Below, in pieces: positions 47,144 to 54,040 of a DNA stretch of 64,000 nucleotides. The translations under genes were made by a program, and so were the position numbers. Within the stretch, counting starts at the first letter, position 1. Every line of letters begins with the position of its first letter. The DNA lies in contig CBDCCY010000001.1 of NCBI GenBank assembly GCA_965215155.1, forward strand, positions 2,046,001 to 2,110,000, read 5' to 3'. The notes beneath the pieces are model-generated. The model was given only the letters and a program-made list of their open reading frames with translations. It did no database searches and was not told the DNA's origin. The stretch is from JAGWAJ01 sp965215155 (GTDB lineage Bacteria; Acidobacteriota; Vicinamibacteria; Vicinamibacterales; UBA8438).

Positions 47144-47446
47144 ATGGCGGTTGCTGACAGGGTCAAGGAGATTATCGTCGAGCATCTGGGCGTCGACGAA
47201 GACGAGGTGACGCCGGATGCGTCCTTTGTAGAGGACTTGGGCGCAGACTCGCTCGACACCGTCGAGCTGGTCATGCAGCTCGAAGAAGAGTTCAAGCTCG
47301 ACATCCCCGACGAGGACGCCGAGAAGATCACTCGGGTCAGGGAGGCCGTGGCGTACATCGAGTCGCACGCGGGCCGCAAGACCGGCGGCGATCAGGATTC
47401 CGATACCGGCGAGGCGACGGCATCCGAATCGGCCGACGAGAGCTAG
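47144..47446 (+). CDS. acpP: Acyl carrier protein with acidic C-terminal extension
   Basis: 100 residues. The four-helix core shows GADSLDTVELVM with the phosphopantetheine Ser36 (DSLD) and DIPDEDAEKITRV. Normal ACPs end near residue 78; this one has about 20 extra Asp, Glu, Ser and Gly residues, a flexible acidic tail. GGAGG lies nine bases upstream of ATG 47144. Directly after the stop begins a strong hairpin of the dispersed repeat family. Confidence 0.95.
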   Translation: MAVADRVKEIIVEHLGVDEDEVTPDASFVEDLGADSLDTVELVMQLEEEFKLDIPDEDAEKITRVREAVAYIESHAGRKTGGDQDSDTGEATASESADES

Positions 47447-47476
47447 GAGTCTGCGCCGTGGAACGGCGCGGGCTCC
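47446..47476 (+). repeat. Dispersed palindromic repeat, copy C (short form, best stem)
   Basis: GGAGTCTGCGCCGT (47446-47459), loop GGA, ACGGCGCGGGCTCC (47463-47476). All 14 positions pair, with two G-T wobbles, and the loop has three bases. It overlaps the last base of the acpP stop, so it ends the acpP message and could shield it from exonucleases or partly terminate before fabF. No T-run follows. Confidence 0.8.
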
Positions 47477-47499
47477 TGGAGGGTTGGTTGGGCACCAGG

Positions 47500-47517
47500 C
47501 GGAGCCGTCAGGCGACG
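47500..47517 (+). repeat. Dispersed repeat element 2, partial copy 3
   Basis: cggagccgtcaggcgacg, related to the core of the blocks at 484-516 and 16521-16554. It again lies within about 25 bases of a palindromic copy (C). Short, so it could be chance. Confidence 0.35.
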
Positions 47518-47561
47518 AATGGTGGGCTGGACGGTCGGTCCGGGTTCTCGGGAGACACCGT

Positions 47562-48806
47562 TTGCAGAGGCGCGTCGTCGTGACGGGAGTCGGGCTGGTG
47601 TCGTCGCTCGGTATCGGGACCGAGCCGACATGGGAGGCCCTCTGTACCGGCCGTAGCGGCATCGGCGGAATCACGCACTTCGACGCGTCCGCCTTCGCCT
47701 CGCGAATCGCCGGCGAGGTCAAGGGCTTCGACCCGCTGCAGTTCGTCGACCGGAAGGACGTCAAGAAGATGGACGTCTTCATCCAGTACGCCATTGCCGC
47801 GTCGGAGTTCGCCCTTTGTGACGCGGGCCTGCAGACATCGCAGCCGCTCGGACCCGACGTCGGCGTGTTCATCGGGTCGGGGATCGGCGGCTTCAGCACG
47901 ATCGAGCGCGAGCATCAGTCTCTCCTGCGGGGCGGGCCCCGCAAGATCTCACCCTTCTTCATCCCGTCCGCCATCATCAATCTCGCCGCGGGACAGGTCT
48001 CGATTCGATTCGGCGCTCGCGGGCCGAACTCCGCCACGTGCACGGCCTGCTCGGCATCGGCCCACGCGATCGGCGACGCTTTCGAGATCGTGCGGCGCGG
48101 CACGGCCGAGGCGATGATCGCGGGCGGTTCCGAGGCGGCCATCACACCCCTCGGCGTGGGCGGGTTCGCGGCGATGCGCGCGCTCTCGACGCGCAACGAC
48201 GAGCCGCAGCGCGCCAGCCGCCCGTTCGACCGGGAGCGCGACGGCTTCATCATCGGCGAGGGCGCCGGTGTCGTCGTGCTCGAGGAGCTCGACCGTGCCC
48301 GGCGGCGGGGGGCGTCCATCTACGCCGAACTGGTGGGCTATGGGATGTCCGCCGACGCCTTCCACGTGACGGCCCCGGCCGAGGACGGCGACGGCGCGGT
48401 CCGCGTGATGCGCGCGGCGCTCGAGCAGGCCGAGGTCGCGCCCGAGAAGGTCGACTACATCAACGCCCACGGGACCTCGACGCCGTACAACGACCGCCTC
48501 GAGACGCTTGCCATCAAGCGTTGCTTCGGCCCGCACGCGTCCGCCGTCGCCATTTCGTCCACCAAGTCGATGACCGGACACCTGCTCGGGGCGGCCGGCG
48601 GGCTCGAGGCGGGTATTACCGCGCTCGCCGTGCGGGAGCAGGTCGCCCCGCCCACCATCAATCTGGAGCACCCCGACCCCGACTGCGACCTCGACTACGT
48701 GCCGAACGAGACCCGGCCGCTGTCGATCGGCTACGCCCTCTCCAACTCGTTCGGCTTCGGCGGCACCAACGCCAGCCTGCTCCTCAAGAGGTACGAAGAC
48801 TCGTGA
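47562..48806 (+). CDS. fabF: 3-oxoacyl-ACP synthase II (FabF)
   Basis: 414 residues, condensing enzyme of fatty acid elongation. The Cys-His-His triad is seen in CTACSASAHAIG, NAHGTSTPYND and STKSMTGHLLGAAGG, with the closing NSFGFGGTNAS. TTG 47562 is chosen because GGGAGA lies six bases upstream and the protein then starts MQRRVVVTGVGLVSSLG. A longer frame from 47484 would run through the repeat element. The stop overlaps etfB as GTGA. Confidence 0.94.
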   Translation: MQRRVVVTGVGLVSSLGIGTEPTWEALCTGRSGIGGITHFDASAFASRIAGEVKGFDPLQFVDRKDVKKMDVFIQYAIAASEFALCDAGLQTSQPLGPDVGVFIGSGIGGFSTIEREHQSLLRGGPRKISPFFIPSAIINLAAGQVSIRFGARGPNSATCTACSASAHAIGDAFEIVRRGTAEAMIAGGSEAAITPLGVGGFAAMRALSTRNDEPQRASRPFDRERDGFIIGEGAGVVVLEELDRARRRGASIYAELVGYGMSADAFHVTAPAEDGDGAVRVMRAALEQAEVAPEKVDYINAHGTSTPYNDRLETLAIKRCFGPHASAVAISSTKSMTGHLLGAAGGLEAGITALAVREQVAPPTINLEHPDPDCDLDYVPNETRPLSIGYALSNSFGFGGTNASLLLKRYEDS

Positions 48807-49573
48807 AGATCGCCGTTTGCATCAAGCAGGTCGTCACTCGCGACTGGCCACTGCGCATCGACGAGTCGGCGGCTTGGGTCCGCGACGGAGACGCAAGCTT
48901 CGAGATGAACGAGCCGGATGCCTATGCCCTCGAGGAAGGGCTGCGGCTCAAGGAACGCCACGGGGGCGAGGTCGTCGTCTGCTCGGCCGGCCCCGCCCGT
49001 GTCGCCCAGGTCATTCGCGAGGCGCTGGCCCGCGGCGCCGACCGGGCGATACACGTCGAAGGTGAGGCCCTGGCCACCGCGGACGCCGGCGTGGTGGCCG
49101 AGGCCCTTGCCACGGCGCTCCGCGACGAGTCCTTCGACCTGGTGCTGACGGGCCTCCAGTCCGACGATCAGGGGTTCGGGGAGACGGGCGTGATTCTGGC
49201 GGAGCGCCTCGGGCTGCCGCACGCGACCATCATCATGGAGATCGCGGCCGACGGCGACGGAGAGGGCCGCATTCGCGTGAAGCGAGAGCTCGAGGGCGGC
49301 TGGTTCCAGTGGATCTCGATGCCGACGCCGGCCCTGCTGACGATCCAGAGCGGCATCAACCAGCTCCGCTACGCCACGCTGCGCGGCATCATGGCGGCCA
49401 AGAGGAAGGAAGTCCGGAGCGTGCCGTTCGCCTCACCGCCGCCATCCGCCTGGAACATCGTCGCCCTCCGCGTCCCGGTCAAGGACAAGCAGACGCGGTT
49501 CGTCGACGGCCCGCCCGAGGCCGCGGCGGCCGAGCTCGTCCGACTGTTGCGCGACGAGGCGCGCGCCCTCTGA
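48803..49573 (+). CDS. etfB: Electron transfer flavoprotein beta subunit
   Basis: 256 residues. It binds AMP and with EtfA accepts electrons from acyl-CoA dehydrogenases. It has KIAVCIKQVVTRDW, NEPDAYALEEGLRLKE, LTGLQSDDQGFGETGVILAERLGLPHA and the recognition-type loop RYATLRGIMAAKRKEV. GTG 48803 overlaps the fabF stop, so an electron-transfer gene is translationally joined to a fatty acid synthesis gene. Confidence 0.95.
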   Translation: MKIAVCIKQVVTRDWPLRIDESAAWVRDGDASFEMNEPDAYALEEGLRLKERHGGEVVVCSAGPARVAQVIREALARGADRAIHVEGEALATADAGVVAEALATALRDESFDLVLTGLQSDDQGFGETGVILAERLGLPHATIIMEIAADGDGEGRIRVKRELEGGWFQWISMPTPALLTIQSGINQLRYATLRGIMAAKRKEVRSVPFASPPPSAWNIVALRVPVKDKQTRFVDGPPEAAAAELVRLLRDEARAL

Positions 49574-49607
49574 CGGCGGTCGGGTCCCGGCCGTCCTCCG
49601 GTGAAGG

Positions 49608-50603
49608 ATGACACTGACGATGGAGATGCCGTCGAGCGAGCGCGCGTCCGTGCTGGTGATCGCCGAGCAACGGGCCGGCGCCCTGAACCCGGTGACCTGG
49701 GAGACGGTCGCCGCCGCGCAGGCGATCGGAGGGCCGGTCTCCGTGGCGCTGGCCGGCGCCGGAGTGGCCGCCGCGGCGGCCGAGCTCGCCACGGCGGACG
49801 TGGCCGAGGTGCTGGTCGTGGAGGATGCGGCGCTAGCGAGCTACACTCCCGACGGGTTCATCGCGGCGCTCGCCCAGGTGATCGAGCTGGAGCGACCCGG
49901 GCTCGTGCTCTTCCCGCACACGTACCAGACGCGCGACTACGCACCCGCGCTCGCGAGCCGCCTCGGCCGCGTCCTGATACCGGACTGTGTCGGTGCGGCG
50001 ACGCGCGACGGGAGACTGGTCCTGCTGCGGCCCATGTTCCAGGGCAAGTTCGTGGCGGAAGTGGCGCCGGCCGGAGAGGGGCCGCACTGCGTCAGCTTCC
50101 AGATCGGCGCCTGGCGCGCAGATGCGGCGGTGCGCGGCGGCGCGGCCGCGACGCGTACCGTCCCGCTGTCCGTTGACGCGGCGGCCATTCGCCAGCGTCC
50201 CGAGGAGCCGTTCCAGGAAGCGAAGCAGGCGGTCGACCTGACGCAGGCGGAGCGGATCGTCGCCGTGGGCCGGGGCATCAAGGGGCAGGAGCACCTGCCG
50301 CTCGCGCAGGAGCTCGCGCGCTCGCTCGGCGCGGAGCTGGCCGCCTCGCGGCCGATCTGCGACTCGGGATGGCTCCCGATGGACCGGCAGATCGGAAGTT
50401 CCGGGCAGACCGTGTCCCCCAGGCTCTACGTGGCCCTCGGCATCTCCGGCGCCATTCAGCACCTCGTGGGCATGAAGGGATCGCGAACGATCGTGGCCGT
50501 CAACAAGGATGCCGACGCGCCGATCTTCGAGGTGGCCGACTACGGCGTCGTCGGCGATCTGTTCGAGGTCGTGCCGGCCCTGGTGGCCGCGCTGGGGGAG
50601 TGA
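49608..50603 (+). CDS. etfA: Electron transfer flavoprotein alpha subunit
   Basis: 331 residues. The C-terminal FAD domain is clear: GRGIKGQEHLPLAQELA, ASRPICDSGWLPMDRQIGSSG, YVALGISGAIQHLVGM and VNKDADAPIFEVADYGVVGD. It follows etfB after 34 bases and partners with it; the ETF-quinone oxidoreductase gene lies next. Confidence 0.95.
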   Translation: MTLTMEMPSSERASVLVIAEQRAGALNPVTWETVAAAQAIGGPVSVALAGAGVAAAAAELATADVAEVLVVEDAALASYTPDGFIAALAQVIELERPGLVLFPHTYQTRDYAPALASRLGRVLIPDCVGAATRDGRLVLLRPMFQGKFVAEVAPAGEGPHCVSFQIGAWRADAAVRGGAAATRTVPLSVDAAAIRQRPEEPFQEAKQAVDLTQAERIVAVGRGIKGQEHLPLAQELARSLGAELAASRPICDSGWLPMDRQIGSSGQTVSPRLYVALGISGAIQHLVGMKGSRTIVAVNKDADAPIFEVADYGVVGDLFEVVPALVAALGE

Positions 50604-50604
50604 T

Positions 50605-52245
50605 CTGGACCGCGAAACGCTCGACGTCGACGTGCTGGTCGTCGGAGGCGGTCCGGCCGGCCTCGCCGCCGCCTACCGCCTCGCCACGCGGCACCGTACG
50701 GCGGGTGGTGAGCCGCCGGTCGTCGCGGTGCTCGAGAAGTCGCGCGAGCCCGGCGCCCACATGCTGTCGGGGGCGGTGCTCGACCCGTCGGCGCTGGCCG
50801 ACCTGATGCCGGACTGGCAATCGCGCGGGGCGCCGGTCGAGGTTCCCGTCACCGAGGATCGCATCTATTTCCTGACCGAGCGCCGCCGGATCCCGTTTCC
50901 GATCACGCCGCCGCCGCTCCGCAACCACGGCAACTACGTCATCTCCCTCAATCGCCTCGTGCGCTGGCTGGCCGAGCAGGTCGAGGCCGCCGGCGTGGAC
51001 CTCTTCGCGGGCTTCTCCGGCGCCGAGATCCTCTACGAGGGGGACCGTGTCGTCGGGGTGCGGACCGGCGACCGCGGCGTCGATCGCGAGGGGAACCGCA
51101 AGGCGGCGTTCGAGCCGGGGGTCGACATCCGCGCGCGGGTCACGGTGCTCGCCGACGGGGTCCGCGGCAACCTGACCAAGGCCCTCGTCGAGCGCTTCGG
51201 GCTCGACGAGGGCCGGTTGCCGCAGGTCTACGCGGTCGGGATCAAGGAGCTGTGGGAGGTACCGTCCGGCCGCCTGCCGGCCGGAGCCGTCATCCACACG
51301 ATGGGCTACCCGCTGCCTCACGAGCAGTTCGGGGGCGGCTTCCTCTACGCCCTTCCCGACGGAGCCATCTCGGTCGGCTTCGTTGCCGGGCTCGACTACC
51401 GGGACCCCGGCTTCGACCCGCACGCGGCGTTCCAGCGCTTCAAGCGTCATCCGCTCGTCGCCGACCTGCTGGCCGGCGGGGAGATGGTCCGGTACGGCGC
51501 GAAGGCCCTGCCGGAAGGTGGATGGCACGCGATTCCGCGCTGTCACGCCGACGGCGCGCTGATCGTCGGCGACGCGGCCGGGTTCCTGAACTCGATGCGG
51601 CTCAAGGGGATTCACCTCGCGATGCAGAGCGGCATCGCCGCGGCCGATGCCGCCCTCGAGGCCTTGCGGGCCGACGACCCGTCGGCCGAGCGGCTGGCGC
51701 GGTACGCCGCGCTCGTGGAGTCGGGGTCCATCCGGCGCGAGCTCCATCCCGTGCGCAACGTGCACCAGGCTTTCGCCGGCGGACTGCTGCCCGGGCTGCT
51801 CTACTCCGGCCTGTCCCTGCTGACGGGCGGCTGGTGGGTCCGCGATCCGATGCCCGCGCACGCCGGGCACACGCGCATGCGGCGCGTGGCCGGGGACGGG
51901 CCCGCCGCGGCCGCCGTGCCGGTCGACCGGCGGCTGACGTTCGACAAGCTGACCAGCGTCCACTACTCGGGCACGAGGCACGACGAGGACCAGCCTTCCC
52001 ACCTGCTCGTCCAGGACACCGACATCTGCCGGACGCGCTGCCGGGAGGAGTACGGCAACCCCTGCACGCGGTTCTGTCCCGCCGCCGTCTACGAGATGGT
52101 CGACGCGGAGGCGGGCGGCACGCGGCTGCAGATCAACGCGTCGAACTGCGTCCACTGCAAGACGTGCGACATCATGGACCCGTACCAGATCATCGACTGG
52201 GTGCCGCCCGAGGGGGGCGGCGGCCCCCGCTACGAAGGCATGTGA
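50605..52245 (+). CDS. ETF:quinone oxidoreductase, probably from a CTG start
   Basis: About 546 residues. Membrane-associated flavoprotein passing electrons from ETF to the quinone pool. It has the N-terminal FAD site VDVLVVGGGPAGLAAAYRLA, GAHMLSGAVLDP, GDAAGFLNSMRLKGIHLAM, and the C-terminal ferredoxin part with YGNPCTRFCPAAVYE and SNCVHCKTCDIMDP. The homologous N-terminus (LDRETLDVDVL) precedes any ATG, GTG or TTG in frame, except those far inside etfA. CTG 50605 has GGGGGAG four bases upstream and fits best; GTG 50632 would cut into the FAD strand. It overlaps the next gene. Confidence 0.92.
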   Translation: MDRETLDVDVLVVGGGPAGLAAAYRLATRHRTAGGEPPVVAVLEKSREPGAHMLSGAVLDPSALADLMPDWQSRGAPVEVPVTEDRIYFLTERRRIPFPITPPPLRNHGNYVISLNRLVRWLAEQVEAAGVDLFAGFSGAEILYEGDRVVGVRTGDRGVDREGNRKAAFEPGVDIRARVTVLADGVRGNLTKALVERFGLDEGRLPQVYAVGIKELWEVPSGRLPAGAVIHTMGYPLPHEQFGGGFLYALPDGAISVGFVAGLDYRDPGFDPHAAFQRFKRHPLVADLLAGGEMVRYGAKALPEGGWHAIPRCHADGALIVGDAAGFLNSMRLKGIHLAMQSGIAAADAALEALRADDPSAERLARYAALVESGSIRRELHPVRNVHQAFAGGLLPGLLYSGLSLLTGGWWVRDPMPAHAGHTRMRRVAGDGPAAAAVPVDRRLTFDKLTSVHYSGTRHDEDQPSHLLVQDTDICRTRCREEYGNPCTRFCPAAVYEMVDAEAGGTRLQINASNCVHCKTCDIMDPYQIIDWVPPEGGGGPRYEGM

Positions 52246-52931
52246 ATCCGCCGGCCGGCACGAGGGGACTGACGCGCGGGCAGCGGGCGCGGGCCGCGGC
52301 CATCGCCGCCGCCGGCTACCCGACGGTCGCTCTGCTCGGACGCAGCCTGCGATGGACCGTCTCCGGCTACGAGCACTACGAGGCCCTCGAACGCGCGGGG
52401 CAGGCGCCGATCTTCGCCTTCTGGCACGGGCGGATCCTCGCCGCCACGTACTTCTGGCGCCGGCGCGGCATCGTCGTGATGACCAGCGCGAACTTCGACG
52501 GCGAGTGGATCGCGCGCATCATCGAGCGGTTCGGGTACGGCACCGCCCGCGGATCGACGTCCCGTGGCGGCCGCCGCGCGCTCGCCCAGCTCCGGCGCGA
52601 CATGCGCGCCGGCCGGTGCGCGGCGTTCACGGTCGACGGTCCGCGCGGACCGGCCCGCTCGGTCCAGCCGGGGGCCGTCTGGCTGGCGCGGCTGACCGGG
52701 CATCCGATCCTGCCGTTCCACATCGAAGCCGCTCCGTGCTGGACCGCGCGCAGTTGGGATCGCGCGCAGATTCCGAAGCCGTTCGCCCGTGCCGCGATCG
52801 TCGTGGGACGACCCATTCCGGCGCCGCCGCCGGCGGAAGAGGAGCGGATCGAGTCGACGCGCGTGGGTCTCGAGCAGGCGCTGCACGACGCCGCGCGCCG
52901 CGCGGCGCGCCTCGTCCGCGGCGACGCGTGA
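52242..52931 (+). CDS. DUF374 lysophospholipid acyltransferase-family protein
   Basis: 229 residues. It resembles the glycerolipid acyltransferase superfamily. FAFWHGRIL holds the His of the shortened acceptor motif, and AFTVDGPRGPARSVQPG is the DUF374 signature. The substrate may be a lipid A or lyso-phospholipid precursor. GTG 52242 overlaps the ETF-QO stop as GTGA. Because plsX is missing from the local fab cluster, it is of interest but no link is shown. Confidence 0.82.
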   Translation: MNPPAGTRGLTRGQRARAAAIAAAGYPTVALLGRSLRWTVSGYEHYEALERAGQAPIFAFWHGRILAATYFWRRRGIVVMTSANFDGEWIARIIERFGYGTARGSTSRGGRRALAQLRRDMRAGRCAAFTVDGPRGPARSVQPGAVWLARLTGHPILPFHIEAAPCWTARSWDRAQIPKPFARAAIVVGRPIPAPPPAEEERIESTRVGLEQALHDAARRAARLVRGDA

Positions 52932-52964
52932 GTGGCGACGCTTGAGAAGGAGGGCGGTGTGGCC

Positions 52965-53993
52965 ATGAGCGACGTGCTGGTGATCGGGTCGGAGCGCTTC
53001 CGCGACCACGTGACCCCGGCCGGACATCCGGAGCGTCCCGAGCGGGCGGACGTGATGGCGGCGGTCGTGTCGCGCTGGCGGTCCCGCGGCGGCCGCACCA
53101 CGGAGCCGAGGGCGGTGTCGGACGCCGCGCTCGAGCGCGTGCACGCGGCTGGCTACGTGCGGTCGATCGGCTCGACGGCCGGCCGCCGGGTGCGTCTCGA
53201 TCCGGACACCTACGCCGCTCCGGAATCGGAGGCGATTGCCCGTCTGGCGGCCGGTGCGGCGCTGGCGGCGGTCGATCACGCCCTCGACGGAGACGCGATC
53301 GGCCTGGCTCTGGTCCGGCCGCCGGGCCACCACGCGGAGCGCGAGCGCGCGATGGGCTTCTGCCTCTACAACAACGCCGCCGTGGCCGCGGCCCACGCGC
53401 TCGACCGGGGGCTCGAGCGGGTCGCCGTCGTCGACTACGACGTGCACCACGGCAACGGCACGCAGTGGATCTTCTACGACGATCCGCGGGTGCTCTACCT
53501 GTCGACGCATCAGTACCCCTTCTATCCAGGCACGGGGGCGGCCGACGACGTGGGGCGCGGCGACGGGGCGGGCTTCACCGTCAACGTCCCGCTTGCCGCG
53601 GGAGCCGGCGACGCGGACCTCGATCGCGTCTTCCGGGAGGTCGTGGTACCGGTGCTGGACGCGTACGACCCCGAGCTGATCGTGCTGTCGGCCGGGTACG
53701 ACGCGCACGCCGACGATCCGCTCGGCGGGATGCGGGTGACCACGGAGGGGTACGCGACGCTCACCCGCCGCCTGCGCGCGGCCGCGGAGGGGAGCTGCCG
53801 CGGGCGGCTGGCGGTGGTGACGGAGGGAGGCTACGACCTCGCCGCCCTCGAGGCATGCCTGGAGGGCACGCTGGAGGTGGCCGCGGGCGCGTCCCCCGGC
53901 ACGATCCCGCGAATGGAGGGAGCGACCCCGGCGGCCGAGGCGTCGCTCGCGGCGGTCCGGCCGGCCCTCAGGGCCTTTTGGCCTACACTATGA
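52965..53993 (+). CDS. Histone-deacetylase-family (class II-like) deacetylase
   Basis: 342 residues. It has the arginase/HDAC fold with Zn and charge-relay motifs: LVRPPGHHAERERAMGFCLYNNAAVAA, AVVDYDVHHGNGTQ, YPGTGAADDVG and LSAGYDAHADDPLG. Bacterial members deacetylate acetyl-polyamines or small acetyl compounds; which one cannot be read. ATG 52965 has GGAGGG ten bases upstream; the frame is open to GTG 52932. Confidence 0.9.
   Translation: MSDVLVIGSERFRDHVTPAGHPERPERADVMAAVVSRWRSRGGRTTEPRAVSDAALERVHAAGYVRSIGSTAGRRVRLDPDTYAAPESEAIARLAAGAALAAVDHALDGDAIGLALVRPPGHHAERERAMGFCLYNNAAVAAAHALDRGLERVAVVDYDVHHGNGTQWIFYDDPRVLYLSTHQYPFYPGTGAADDVGRGDGAGFTVNVPLAAGAGDADLDRVFREVVVPVLDAYDPELIVLSAGYDAHADDPLGGMRVTTEGYATLTRRLRAAAEGSCRGRLAVVTEGGYDLAALEACLEGTLEVAAGASPGTIPRMEGATPAAEASLAAVRPALRAFWPTL
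53984..53989 (+). promoter_or_regulatory. -10 box before leuS
   Basis: TACACT, 51 bases before the leuS GTG and overlapping the end of the deacetylase gene. No convincing -35 box. Confidence 0.35.
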
Positions 53994-54040
53994 GTTGACG
54001 GCGGCAACCCGGCGCCGCTCCGGCGCCACCACCGAGTCCA

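Noticed and set aside
52758..52768. GCGCAGATTCC, identical to the right arm of repeat copy A
   Set aside because: It is inside the DUF374 gene, has no partner arm nearby and encodes normal residues. Probably chance.
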